A stretch of DNA of 64,000 bases from an uncultured Sphingomonas sp. (GTDB lineage Bacteria > Pseudomonadota > Alphaproteobacteria > Sphingomonadales > Sphingomonadaceae): the NCBI RefSeq assembly GCF_913062585.1, contig NZ_CAJXWX010000004.1, positions 1 to 64,000 on the forward strand. Direction: 5' to 3'. Shown in pieces: positions 16,616 to 25,702 of the stretch (positions are counted from its first letter, which is position 1; each line of letters starts with the position of its first letter). Under the pieces are notes generated by a model, which was not told the origin of the DNA, did no database searches, and was given only the letters and a program-made list of their open reading frames with translations. A program made the translations under genes and the position numbers.

Positions 16616-17550
16616 GCCAGGATCGCCACACCGCCCCGCAAGGCCCGGATGCCGAGGCGCTCGACTGGGCGCTGCGCATGGCCGATCCCGCCAGCGCCGA
16701 CTGGGACGCCTTCACCGCCTGGTTGGAGGCGGACCCCGCCCATGCCGAGCGCTATGACCGGATGGCGGCCACGTTGCTCGACGCTGAGGATGCGCTGGCG
16801 GCCCACCCCGATGTCGTCGCCCCCGTGGCGGAGGACCATCCGCCCCGCCGTAGATTGCTGCCCTGGATCGGCGGTGCGGTCGCCGCGGCACTGGTCGGTC
16901 TGGTCGGCGTGAATGTCTGGCCTGACCGGTCGCAACCCTCTATCGCCGAGACGGCGGCGGGTGAGACGCGCATCCTGGCGCTGCCCGATGGCAGCTCGAT
17001 CATGATGGCGGGGGGCAGCCGCATCGCCCTGGACCAGGCCGACCCGCGCCGCGCGGTGTTGGAACGTGGCGAGGCGCTCTTCCGGGTGAGGCATGACGTG
17101 CGGCATCCGTTCACGGTGCAGGCGGGTCGCGTGACGCTGGTCGACCTGGGTACGGTGTTCGACGTGCGCGTCGGGCACGAGACCCGTGTCGCCGTCGCGG
17201 AGGGCGCGGTGATGGTCGATCCGACGGGCGCGGCGGTCCGTCTCGATGCCGGGCAGGCAGCGACGGTCGAGGGCGATCGCCTGGTCCGTTCGTCGGTCGC
17301 GCCCGATATGGTCGGCGCGTGGCGCAATGGACGACTGGCCTTTGACGGGGTTTCCCTGAGCATGGTCGCGGAGGATATGTCGCGCTTCCTGACGGCGCCG
17401 ATCCGGGTCGCTCCGGCCATCGCCGCGAAACCGTTCCGGGGCACGATCGACCTGGACGCGGTACGGCGCGATCCGGCGGTGCTGGGGCCGCTGATGGAGG
17501 TGACGGTTCGGCGGGACGCGATGGGCTGGATGCTGGAACCGCGCGGGTGA
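16612..17550 (+). CDS. FecR family anti-sigma regulator
   Basis: A 312-residue inner-membrane regulator. The N-terminal DUF4880-like part (residues about 10-55, ALDWALRMADPASADWDAFTAWLEADPAHAERYDRM) binds the sigma factor. A transmembrane helix lies near residues 83-103 (LLPWIGGAVAAALVGLVGVNVW). The periplasmic FecR domain follows (GETRILALPDGSSIMMAGGSRI...). It passes the signal from the receptor STN domain to FecI by analogy with the Fec system. Start ATG at 16612 overlaps fecI. Confidence 0.92.
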   Translation: MSQDRHTAPQGPDAEALDWALRMADPASADWDAFTAWLEADPAHAERYDRMAATLLDAEDALAAHPDVVAPVAEDHPPRRRLLPWIGGAVAAALVGLVGVNVWPDRSQPSIAETAAGETRILALPDGSSIMMAGGSRIALDQADPRRAVLERGEALFRVRHDVRHPFTVQAGRVTLVDLGTVFDVRVGHETRVAVAEGAVMVDPTGAAVRLDAGQAATVEGDRLVRSSVAPDMVGAWRNGRLAFDGVSLSMVAEDMSRFLTAPIRVAPAIAAKPFRGTIDLDAVRRDPAVLGPLMEVTVRRDAMGWMLEPRG

Positions 17551-19943
17551 GATTTTCGGGCGGGGGAGCGGCGTGGGTGATGCTGGTCGCGGCGATACCT
17601 GCGACCGCCGCCGATCGCTGGCCCATCGACCTGCCCGCCGGGACCGTCGGCGCGCAGGTCATGGCGCTTGGCCGGAGCGCGCGGGCGAATATCACGGTGC
17701 CGGATGCGACGCTCTGGAACCGGCCGGTTCCCGCGCTTCGTGGCAGGCTGTCGGTCGAACAGGCCTTGTCGGCGATCGCACGGGGTAGCGGCGCGCGGGT
17801 CGAGACGCTGGGGCCGGGCAGCTGGCGGCTCACCCCGCGACGCATTGCCACGGCCCGGCCCAAACGCGTACGCGCACATCCCCAGCCGTCCGAGGTCGCG
17901 AGCGACGACATCATCGTCACTGCCAGCAAGCGCGATACGACCCGCGATCATTTCGCGGGCCAGGTCGTTCGGGTGGCGGGCGGCGATCTGGAGCTGGGCG
18001 GCGTCGGGGGTACGGGCAAGCTGGCCGACCGGATGACGGTCGTTGCCTCGACCTATCTGGGTGCGGGGCGGAACAAGCTGTTCATCCGGGGCATCGCCGA
18101 TTCCAGTTTCACCGGCCCGACCCAGGCGACGGTCGGCCAGTATTTCGGCGACCTGCGGCTGAGCTACAACGCCCCCGACCCGGACCTGCGGCTGGCCGAT
18201 CTGGCGGCGGTCGAGGTGCTGGAGGGGCCGCAAGGGACGCTTTACGGCGCAGGCTCGCTCGGTGGATTGATCCGGCTGGTACCCAACGCGCCCGATGCGA
18301 CCCGTACGGGTGGATCGGTCAGCCTGGGCGGGTCGGCGACGATGCACGGAGAGCCGGGCGCCGATGCGCAGGCCGTGCTCAACCTGCCCATCGTCGCCGA
18401 CCGGCTCGCGATCCGGCTGGTCGCGGATAGCGCGAGCGAAGGGGGCTATGTCGACAAGCCGCTGCTCGGCCGAACCGATGTAAACCGCACCCGGATCGCA
18501 GGCGGACGTGCGGCGGTAAAGGCCGATCTCGGCGGCGGCTGGAGCATCGAGGCGGTGGGCATCGGCCAGCGCATTCGCGGTGCCGACAGCCAATATGTCG
18601 ATCGCGATGGCCCGCCGCTGACCCGATCGTCACCCGTGACCGAGGGGTTTTCCGCCGACTTCGGGCAGGCGCAACTGATCCTGTCCGGCAAAATCGGCCA
18701 GGTCCGCTTTCGCTCCAGCAGCGGCGTGACGGCGCACGACCTGATGGAGCGTTACGATGCGACCCCGCCCGGCGGCCCGGTCCAGCTCTTTGCCCAGGCC
18801 AATGCCACGCGGATGCAGGCCAACGAGACGCGTGCCTGGCGGTCGTCGCCCGACGGATCGGGCTGGCTGGCCGGGTTCAGCTATGTCCATAATCGCACCC
18901 GGCTGACCCGGTTGTTCGGCGAACCCGGCCAACTCGTGCCGCGTACCGGCGTCGTCAACACGGTCGAGGAGGCGACGCTTTACGGCGAGGCAAGCCTGCG
19001 GCTGTTGCCCGGGCTGCTGACCACCGGCGGCCTGCGCGTCACCCGATCTTTACTCGATGGCGCAGGCGAGGACCTGCCTGCCGCCCTGTCCCTCCAGGCG
19101 ATGGCGCGGCTGCGTGAGGTGACGGCGCGGCGCGCGCAGACGATCCTGCTGCCATCCGCATCGGCGCTGATCGACCTGACGGCGGGCGCGCAACTCTTCC
19201 TGCGCTATCAGCAGGGGTTCCGGCCGGGCGGCTTGACGATCGAGGGGCCGCTGGTCCGCCGGTTCCGCAACGACCGGGTCGCCACGATTGAGGCGGGGCT
19301 GCGTACCGGACGGCCGGGTCGCGACCGGTTCGATGGATCGCTGACGCTCGCCCATACCGCGTGGCGCGACATCCAGGCGGACTTCATCGACGCGAGCGGC
19401 CTGCCCAGCACTGCTAATATCGGTGACGGCCAGCTCTGGACCGTCGAGGCGCTCGCCGGTTTCCGGGTCGTGGAGGGACTGCGGATCGAGGGGGCCGTGT
19501 CCTATAATGACAGCCGGATCGACGAGCCGTCGACCGCACAGGCCTTTGCCCTCATCGACGGGCAGGCAACCGATCGCGCGACGATCCTGGCACGGCTGAG
19601 CCAGATCCCGAACATCGCCCGCGTGACCGCGCGAACCGGGGCGGTGTATCGCCGCACCTTTGCCAGCGGTCGCGACCTGCGCGTCGATGGCTGGTTGCGC
19701 TATGTCGGGTCGTCACGGCTCGGCGTCGGGCCGATCCTGGGCGAGCGACAGGGCGACTATCTGGACAGCGGTCTGACCGCTAGGCTGGGGCTGGGCGCGT
19801 TCGGCGTGACGGTGGGGATCACCAACCTCGCCGATGTGCGCGGCAACCGCTTCGCCCTGGGCACGCCCTTCACCACCGGGCGCGACCAGGTCACGCCGCT
19901 CCGCCCGCGAACGCTGCGGATCGGACTGGACGCCGCCTTCTGA
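17547..19943 (+). CDS. TonB-dependent receptor with N-terminal STN signalling domain
   Basis: A 798-residue outer-membrane transducer-receptor, starting at the GTG that overlaps fecR. A signal peptide (about 1-22, ending ATAA) is followed by an STN domain (residues about 24-98, WPIDLPAGTVGAQVMALG to GSWRLTPR). The TonB-box region DDIIVTASKR and a plug domain come next (LEGPQGTLYGAGSLGGLIRLVPN), then a C-terminal barrel ending in RIGLDAAF. The STN domain marks it as a partner of the adjacent FecI/FecR pair. The ligand is unknown; siderophore-iron or a glycan are both possible. It is convergent with the SGNH hydrolase, with no gap. Confidence 0.93.
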   Translation: MRFSGGGAAWVMLVAAIPATAADRWPIDLPAGTVGAQVMALGRSARANITVPDATLWNRPVPALRGRLSVEQALSAIARGSGARVETLGPGSWRLTPRRIATARPKRVRAHPQPSEVASDDIIVTASKRDTTRDHFAGQVVRVAGGDLELGGVGGTGKLADRMTVVASTYLGAGRNKLFIRGIADSSFTGPTQATVGQYFGDLRLSYNAPDPDLRLADLAAVEVLEGPQGTLYGAGSLGGLIRLVPNAPDATRTGGSVSLGGSATMHGEPGADAQAVLNLPIVADRLAIRLVADSASEGGYVDKPLLGRTDVNRTRIAGGRAAVKADLGGGWSIEAVGIGQRIRGADSQYVDRDGPPLTRSSPVTEGFSADFGQAQLILSGKIGQVRFRSSSGVTAHDLMERYDATPPGGPVQLFAQANATRMQANETRAWRSSPDGSGWLAGFSYVHNRTRLTRLFGEPGQLVPRTGVVNTVEEATLYGEASLRLLPGLLTTGGLRVTRSLLDGAGEDLPAALSLQAMARLREVTARRAQTILLPSASALIDLTAGAQLFLRYQQGFRPGGLTIEGPLVRRFRNDRVATIEAGLRTGRPGRDRFDGSLTLAHTAWRDIQADFIDASGLPSTANIGDGQLWTVEALAGFRVVEGLRIEGAVSYNDSRIDEPSTAQAFALIDGQATDRATILARLSQIPNIARVTARTGAVYRRTFASGRDLRVDGWLRYVGSSRLGVGPILGERQGDYLDSGLTARLGLGAFGVTVGITNLADVRGNRFALGTPFTTGRDQVTPLRPRTLRIGLDAAF

Positions 19944-21182
19944 TCAGCGGGCGCCGAACAGCGACAGGGGAATGGCGTCGGCCATCGCCTGATAGCCCGC
20001 CGCGCTGGGATGAAGATGATCGCCGGAGTCATAGGCGGGGAGCAGGCGGTCGGGCTTGGCCGGATCGCGGACCGCCCGGTCGAAATCGACTATGCCGTCG
20101 AAGATGCCCGATGTGCGTATGAAGCGGTTGATCGCCTGCCGATCGGCCTCGGTTTCCGGACCGGGGTGGTAATATTCATTGCCCTGAAAAGGCGTGATGG
20201 TGCCGACGATCAGCTTGATGCCATGCTCATGCGCGCGTTCGGCGAGTTGGCGATAGGCCAGGATGATCTGCCGCACCATCGCCTGGTGCGTGGCGGCATC
20301 GACCGGATGCTCGCGGGGCAGCACGCCCAAGTCGTTGACCCCTTCCAGCAGCACGGCATGGGTCACGCCCGGCCGCGCGATCACGTCGCGGTCGAACCGC
20401 GCCATCAGATTGGGGCCCAGCCCGTCGAGCAGGACCCGATTGCCGCCGATCCCGGCATTGACCACCGAGACACCGCGCGTCGTGGGCGAGGCGGCCAGTC
20501 GGCGCGCGAAATCGTCGGGCCAGCGGGTGTTGCTGTTATCGACGATGCCATAGCCGTCCGTGATCGAGTCGCCGATCGCGACCACGGTCCGCGTCTGCAC
20601 GGCGTCGCGTACTTCGATGTCCGACAGGCTCCACCACCCGCCGATCTTCTGCGGCTCGGACAGGGACGGGCGGGCTGTGGCGTCTCCCTGGATCAGATAG
20701 GTGGTCGACCTGGCACCCGAATGACCGGTCGGTGTGGTCACGGCCTCCGGGAAATAGAGGCTGACCGCGACGTCCCCGCCCGCCGCAACGGGCAAAGCGA
20801 TGGGGTCGGAATAGACCTCCGCACCCGGCGGCACGACCACCTCGCCCGATCCGTCGAAGCGCACGGGCAGCGGCGCGGCGACGTCCGGTCGTCCCGGTGT
20901 CGCCAGGCCGATGCTCGCCGCCCCGATCCAAAGCGGGGTCGTGCCGGCGACGTTCGACAGGCGCAGGCGGATGGTCCTGCCCGTGGCGGTCAGGTGCACG
21001 ATCTGACGGATCGTCGCGGGTCCGGCCTTGGTCAGCTTGTCGGCATTGGCGCCGTCGATCCGCATCTGCGACGCGCCCCAGGCGGGGGTCCAGCGAAGCG
21101 GTCGCACCGGCGCGGCGGCGGTCATCGCCAAGGTCAGCGCGATCAGGCCCGTTACCCGCTGAATCTTGCCCAAGGAGGTCAT
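19944..21182 (-). CDS. SGNH/GDSL-type esterase, exported, xylan locus
   Basis: A 412-residue exported SGNH-fold esterase. All four blocks are visible: GDSIT (nucleophile Ser), NAGIGGN, GVND and DHLHPSAAGY (Asp/His). A roughly 170-residue beta-rich N-terminal part precedes the catalytic domain. The start is placed at the ATG at 21182 because GAGAGG has good spacing there; the ATG at 21188 touches that site. Its neighbour, the GH115 alpha-glucuronidase, is divergent with a TAnCGnTA operator between them. This suggests deacetylation of xylan or a similar ester, by inference. Confidence 0.87.
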   Translation of the reverse strand: MTSLGKIQRVTGLIALTLAMTAAAPVRPLRWTPAWGASQMRIDGANADKLTKAGPATIRQIVHLTATGRTIRLRLSNVAGTTPLWIGAASIGLATPGRPDVAAPLPVRFDGSGEVVVPPGAEVYSDPIALPVAAGGDVAVSLYFPEAVTTPTGHSGARSTTYLIQGDATARPSLSEPQKIGGWWSLSDIEVRDAVQTRTVVAIGDSITDGYGIVDNSNTRWPDDFARRLAASPTTRGVSVVNAGIGGNRVLLDGLGPNLMARFDRDVIARPGVTHAVLLEGVNDLGVLPREHPVDAATHQAMVRQIILAYRQLAERAHEHGIKLIVGTITPFQGNEYYHPGPETEADRQAINRFIRTSGIFDGIVDFDRAVRDPAKPDRLLPAYDSGDHLHPSAAGYQAMADAIPLSLFGAR

Positions 21183-21229
21183 CCGCATCCTCTCTCATTT
21201 GTCGATCCGCGCTTGCGGCCTGGAAGGAT

Positions 21230-21241
21230 GGTAGCGATAAC
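21230..21241. promoter_or_regulatory. Putative LacI-type operator in the SGNH esterase / GH115 divergent promoter
   Basis: GGTAGCGATAAC is an imperfect palindrome centred on CG. It shares the core TAnCGnTA with sites at 25614, 25650, 36855, 36870, 38243 and 38433, all in promoter regions of the xylan locus. No regulator gene lies in the window. Confidence 0.5.
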
Positions 21242-21295
21242 GTACGCCAAAGCCAATGGATAACACCCCTGGCGACGACCGGGATTCGGGAGAGA

Positions 21296-23761
21296 ATGAT
21301 GCGCGCTTTGTTATGGTCGGCCGCATGGACGGCGCTGTGTCCCGCTATGGCCTGGGCCGCGCCCGACTGCGCCGCTCCTGTCGCGGCGTGCGAGGGTGCG
21401 TCGAAGGGGGCGCTGGCGTTGCTCGCGCCGGGCAGGGTCGCATCGGTCGTCGTGGACCCGCACGACGAACCCGGCGTCCGCCGCGCCGCGACCGATCTGG
21501 TCGCCGACCTGCGGGCGGTCGGCGGTGGCGAGGTGCGTCTGGCCGACGATTCCGGCAGCGGTGCGACCGTGATCGCCGGAACGCTGGGCCATAGCGCGCT
21601 GGTCGATGCGCTGGTCAGGGCGGGCAAGCTGGACGTCACCGGGCTGCCCGGCCAGTGGGAAGGCTATGTCGAGCAGGTGGTCGACAATCCCGTGCCAGGC
21701 GTTGCGCGGGCGCTGGTCATCGCCGGCTCGGACCGGCGCGGCACGATCTTCGGCCTGTACGACATCAGTGCGAAGGTCGGGGTCAGTCCCTGGACCTGGT
21801 GGGCGGACGTGCCGGTGCAGCGCCACCCGACGCTCTATCTGACGGCCGGGCGCGTCGCGGATCATCCGGTGGTCAAATATCGCGGCATCTTCATCAATGA
21901 CGAGGAGCCGGGTTTCGGCGGCTGGGCGCGGGCGCGTTTCGGCGGGGTCAATCACCGCGCCTATGAAAAAGTCTTCACGCTCCTCCTGCGCTCCAAGGCG
22001 AATTTCATCTGGCCCGCCATGTGGGGCAAGTCGCTGTGGGAGGACGATCCCGCCTCCGCGCCGCTGGCGCAAGACATGGGGGTGCTGCTCGGCACCTCGC
22101 ACCACGAACCGATGCAGCGCGCCCAGGCCGACTGGAAGCGGGAGGGGCGTGGCCCCTGGGACTATACGAAGAACGCCCCGGCACTGCGGGCCTTCTGGCG
22201 CAAGGGGATCGAGCGGCGCGGCAAGGCCGAGGACCCGGTGACGATCGGGATGCGCGGCGACGGCGACGAGCCGATGACCGAGGGCACCGCGATCGACCTG
22301 CTCCAGGGCATCGTGCGCGACCAGCGTCGGATCATCGCCGACGTGACCGGCCGGCCGGCGGACCGGACGCCGCAGGTCTGGGCGCTCTACAAGGAAGTAC
22401 AGGATTATTATGACAAGGGGATGCGCGTTCCCGACGACGTCACCCTGCTGTTCGCCGACGACAATTGGGGCAATATCCGCCGCCTGCCGCCGCCGGGACA
22501 GAAGCGGGCGGGCGGCTCGGGCGTCTATTATCATTTCGATTATGTCGGCGGCCCGCGCAACTATAAGTGGCTGGACACCAACGCGATCCCGCGTGTCTGG
22601 CAACAGATGCGCATGGCATCGGACTATGGCGCCGACCGGTTGTGGATCGTCAATGTCGGCGATCTGAAGCCGATGGAATATGCGACCAGCTTCTTCCTCG
22701 ACATGGCGTGGAACCCGGCGCGGATGGATCTGGCGGCGATGCAGGCCTATCCGGCACGCTGGGCGACGCGGCAATTCGGCCCGGCGCATGGGCCCGCCAT
22801 CGGCGCGCTGATCGCCCGTTACGGCCAGCTCGCCAGCCGCCGCAAACCGGAACTGCTCGACGCGACCAGCTATAATCTGAAGGCCGGCGAATGGGACCGC
22901 GTGGTCGGGCAATGGGATGCCCTGGAGGCCGAGGCCCGTCGCCTGGAAGGGGATCTGCCGCGCGATCAGCGTGACGCCTATTACGAACTGGTGCTGCACC
23001 GGGTCGAGGCGATGGCGAACCTCCACCATCTCTATCACGCGGTCGCGGTAAACCGGAGCATGGCGCAGGCGGGTCTTGATGCCGACGCGGCGCGCTGGGC
23101 GGAGAAGGCGCGCGGCTATTTCGCCCGCGATGCGGCCATTCGCCGCCGCTATGAGGTGGAGACGGCGGGCGGCAAATGGACCGAGATGATGGCCCAGACG
23201 CATATCGGCTATACCGGCTGGCAACAGCCCGACCGCGATGTGATGCCCGCCCTGGCGACGAAGGCCCAGCCGCTGCCCCTGCCGCCCCAACTGGCGCAGC
23301 GTCATCCCGCCATTGCGGCGGACGCAGGGCGGCCGGTGGATGGGCGGGGTATCCGCTGGCAGCGCGTGCCGGGCTTCACCGCAGAGGGGGCGGCGATGAT
23401 CGCGACGCCGACGACCGCCCCGGCCATTACCCGGCCGGGCGGCGACAGTCCCCATATCGTCTATGACCTGACATGGGATCGGAGCGGTCCGGTGACGCTC
23501 GGCGTCGTCGCGGCGCCGGGGCTGGACGTGCGGGGCGGGGGCCATCACCGGGTCGCGATGTCGGTCGATGACGGTGCGCCGATCATGCTCGACCTGATGG
23601 CGAACGAGAATGAGGCGAGCTGGAGCCGGTCGGTCATCGAAAACCGCCGCATCGCCACGACCACGCTGCCCGGCTTGGCGTCGGGCAAGCACCGCGTGAC
23701 CCTGTGGCTGGTCGACCCCGAGGTCGTGGTGGAGGGGATCATCGCTGACCCCGCCTCCTGA
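21296..23761 (+). CDS. Glycoside hydrolase family 115 alpha-glucuronidase, exported
   Basis: A roughly 820-residue enzyme with a signal peptide (MMRALLWSAAWTALCPAMAWA). It matches the GH115 xylan alpha-1,2-glucuronidase layout: an N-terminal domain with GSDRRGTIFGLYDIS, then the catalytic barrel with SKANFIWPAMWGKSLWEDD, GMRGDGDEPM and FADDNWGNIR, and C-terminal beta domains from about residue 670. These enzymes remove (4-O-methyl)-glucuronic acid from internal and terminal xylan residues. Start ATG at 21296 or 21299, after GGGAGAG. It is divergent from the SGNH esterase, and a shared operator-like site lies between them. Confidence 0.92.
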   Translation: MMRALLWSAAWTALCPAMAWAAPDCAAPVAACEGASKGALALLAPGRVASVVVDPHDEPGVRRAATDLVADLRAVGGGEVRLADDSGSGATVIAGTLGHSALVDALVRAGKLDVTGLPGQWEGYVEQVVDNPVPGVARALVIAGSDRRGTIFGLYDISAKVGVSPWTWWADVPVQRHPTLYLTAGRVADHPVVKYRGIFINDEEPGFGGWARARFGGVNHRAYEKVFTLLLRSKANFIWPAMWGKSLWEDDPASAPLAQDMGVLLGTSHHEPMQRAQADWKREGRGPWDYTKNAPALRAFWRKGIERRGKAEDPVTIGMRGDGDEPMTEGTAIDLLQGIVRDQRRIIADVTGRPADRTPQVWALYKEVQDYYDKGMRVPDDVTLLFADDNWGNIRRLPPPGQKRAGGSGVYYHFDYVGGPRNYKWLDTNAIPRVWQQMRMASDYGADRLWIVNVGDLKPMEYATSFFLDMAWNPARMDLAAMQAYPARWATRQFGPAHGPAIGALIARYGQLASRRKPELLDATSYNLKAGEWDRVVGQWDALEAEARRLEGDLPRDQRDAYYELVLHRVEAMANLHHLYHAVAVNRSMAQAGLDADAARWAEKARGYFARDAAIRRRYEVETAGGKWTEMMAQTHIGYTGWQQPDRDVMPALATKAQPLPLPPQLAQRHPAIAADAGRPVDGRGIRWQRVPGFTAEGAAMIATPTTAPAITRPGGDSPHIVYDLTWDRSGPVTLGVVAAPGLDVRGGGHHRVAMSVDDGAPIMLDLMANENEASWSRSVIENRRIATTTLPGLASGKHRVTLWLVDPEVVVEGIIADPAS

Positions 23762-23763
23762 CC

Positions 23764-24768
23764 CTATCCGCCGCGCAGCATCCGCATCGCCTGGGCCCGG
23801 AGCATCTTCCTGTTCTCCGGGCTGTCGGCCAGGATTCCCTGCCGGTCCTCGGCCAGATGAGCGAGGGGGGGGCCATCCGGGCGGAAGACATAATGGTCGA
23901 ACCAGGCCCGCCAGCTGGCACGCTCCGCCTCGGGGCGGGCCGCGAGCGCGCTCATCGCCAGCAGCATGACGGCAAAGGGCTGGTCCGGCCCGACCGGAAA
24001 CGCGTCCCACCAATAATTGACCAGGATGTTGAACGCGCCGCTCGCCTCCACCCGGTGCCACCAGAGCTTGGGCATGTAGAGCGCGTCGCCGGGGCCCAGG
24101 TCCACCGTGATCGCCCGGTCGCTTGCCTGCTCGAAACGGGGATAGCGGGGATCGCCTGGTGGGGCCTCGGCCGCGAGTGCGATGGGGCGGCCGGCCATGG
24201 TGTGGTCGATCGGCCCGACATAAAGGTCGCCGATCGCGTCGGGCGGATACAGGGTAAAACGTCGCCGCCCCGCCACCACGCAGGCGATATTGTCCATCAT
24301 GTCGTAATGACAGGCGACGGTCGAGCCGTGGCCGATCCAGATCAGCGGTGAAACGCCCGGCGGCGCAAAGGGCAGGGGATTGTCCTCGGCCAGCCCCGGC
24401 AGCGCCGCCGCGATCGGCAGCGAACCGATATAGAGGGTCTCGCTGCCTGCGCCGTTCGCGATCCGCGCCACGGCGTCGCGAAGCGGCATGGCCTCGCGAC
24501 GGAAATTGAAGCCCTTCAGATCGTCGGTATAGCCATATCGCCCGGCAATCGTCGGATCACCGACAAAGGCCTCTACCTGGCACCCCGCGTCGAACGCGCC
24601 CAGATAGCGGGTCAGTGCGTCGCCGCCGGTCGTGGCGGCGGCGGCGAGTGGCCAGTCGGAAACCGCGCCGCGGATGACGACCGGCCGACACGGCTCGACC
24701 ACCAGCGTGCGAAAGGCCTCATGGTCGATCAGCTGCGCGCGACCGAGCTCGACCGCGACGTCGCTCAC
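23764..24768 (-). CDS. Cupin-like (JmjC-related) domain protein of the SapC/halogenase cluster
   Basis: A 334-residue protein of the cupin_8/JmjC-like fold. Candidate iron ligands are His and Asp in CHYDMMDN and a distal His in MPKLWWHRVEAS, as in Fe(II)/2-oxoglutarate hydroxylases. The GTG start overlaps the SapC stop by GTGA, so the two are one transcript. Homologues occur beside TonB-dependent receptors with SapC and tryptophan-halogenase-like proteins in sphingomonads and Caulobacter. The biochemical role is unknown. It may hydroxylate or otherwise modify a partner protein or glycan; this is inference. Confidence 0.82.
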   Translation of the reverse strand: MSDVAVELGRAQLIDHEAFRTLVVEPCRPVVIRGAVSDWPLAAAATTGGDALTRYLGAFDAGCQVEAFVGDPTIAGRYGYTDDLKGFNFRREAMPLRDAVARIANGAGSETLYIGSLPIAAALPGLAEDNPLPFAPPGVSPLIWIGHGSTVACHYDMMDNIACVVAGRRRFTLYPPDAIGDLYVGPIDHTMAGRPIALAAEAPPGDPRYPRFEQASDRAITVDLGPGDALYMPKLWWHRVEASGAFNILVNYWWDAFPVGPDQPFAVMLLAMSALAARPEAERASWRAWFDHYVFRPDGPPLAHLAEDRQGILADSPENRKMLRAQAMRMLRGG

Positions 24769-25454
24769 TGCGCCAGTCCGCTCAACCGGTCGTTGCGCCG
24801 CTTCGCCAGGAAGGGGATATGGCGGACGGACGCGGTCACGGCATAGATGAGCTGCAGGTCGCCGGACCGGAACAGCGCCAGCGCCGCCGCGTCGGGAAGG
24901 GCATGGAGCGCGTCGAGGCTGAGCGTGTAGAGTGCATCCAGGCGCAGGCTCTCGCCATTGTCGAACTGGAAGCTCAGGTCGATCGGCTCGACCAGCTTGT
25001 CGTTCATCAGCCGTGCGATGAACCCTTCGGTTTCCGGAAGTCCGGTATGAAGCGTGCGCAGCGCCGCCTGTACCCGCCGAAGCGCCGGGGCGGCGTCGCC
25101 ATCGATGTCGAAGACGGGCGCGCCGTCGGCCTGGGTCAGCGCCGGATGGCCGGGGTCGATCGCGATATTCTCGCCCGAGACGTAAAAGGCCTGACGCTCG
25201 AGATCGGCCGGGCGATATCCCACCAGCTTGCCGTCCGTGCCGAGGCACAGATTTTCGTCCGGCACCAGGCCCATCAGCGCGCCGGGATAGAGATCGCCGG
25301 TATGAGGATTGCGGGCGAACAGGATGGGATAGTGCAGCGCGGCGGGGATAAATTCACCGGCGACGAGCTGGACGAAATGGCGGCTTGCATCGGGGGCGGC
25401 GGACACGCGCAGTCCCGCATGCCGTGCACTGTCGAGCAATTCCATGTCGGCCAT
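24765..25454 (-). CDS. SapC family protein
   Basis: A 229-residue cytoplasmic protein of the SapC family, named after a Campylobacter surface-layer gene. The start is ATG at 25454, with GAAAGGATCGAAGG upstream. Conserved stretches include HFVQLVAGEFIPAALHYPILF, NPHTGDLYPGALMGL and FYVSGENIAIDPGHP. It overlaps the cupin-like gene and is divergent from a TonB-dependent receptor. The molecular function is unknown; the repeated association with TonB receptors suggests a role in glycan uptake or receptor modification. Confidence 0.88.
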   Translation of the reverse strand: MADMELLDSARHAGLRVSAAPDASRHFVQLVAGEFIPAALHYPILFARNPHTGDLYPGALMGLVPDENLCLGTDGKLVGYRPADLERQAFYVSGENIAIDPGHPALTQADGAPVFDIDGDAAPALRRVQAALRTLHTGLPETEGFIARLMNDKLVEPIDLSFQFDNGESLRLDALYTLSLDALHALPDAAALALFRSGDLQLIYAVTASVRHIPFLAKRRNDRLSGLAQ

Positions 25455-25613
25455 GACCTTCGATCCTTTCGCATCCCATCCCCCAGGATCCGGTGTCCCT
25501 TCCAGGCATGCCGGACTGGCGAGGAGGTCAATTTTCTCTGTTTCCGCGCCCGCCGCAAGGTAGAGCGTTACCGTGTCGCGGGGCCTCTGACAAACGACTT
25601 GTTCGGGTCTCAT

Positions 25614-25625
25614 TATAACGCTAAC
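25614..25625. promoter_or_regulatory. Putative operator near the SapC / TonB-receptor divergent promoter
   Basis: TATAACGCTAAC carries the core TAnCGnTA shared by other promoters in the xylan locus. It lies in the 248-base region between the divergent SapC gene and the TonB-dependent receptor, 35 bases from a second copy at 25650. Confidence 0.4.
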
Positions 25626-25649
25626 ATGTTCGAGTCGAATGGACGGTAC

Positions 25650-25661
25650 GGTAACGATAAT
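25650..25661. promoter_or_regulatory. Putative LacI-type operator upstream of the TonB-dependent receptor
   Basis: GGTAACGATAAT matches the site at 21230 except at two positions. It contains GGTAACGATA, which also occurs inverted at 38243 upstream of the esterase. It is 41 bases before the receptor start codon, a normal operator position. Confidence 0.5.
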
Positions 25662-25702
25662 GCTGGTCGCCCATAAAATATAAGACAGAAGGAGAGGGGA
25701 AG

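Noticed and set aside
16752-18593. Minus-strand frame over fecR and the STN receptor
   Set aside because: It conflicts with three overlapping plus-strand genes of well-known arrangement and shows no domain.
21311-24061. Minus-strand frame of 916 codons across the GH115 gene
   Set aside because: It is an antisense shadow. The plus strand carries all GH115 blocks and a signal peptide.
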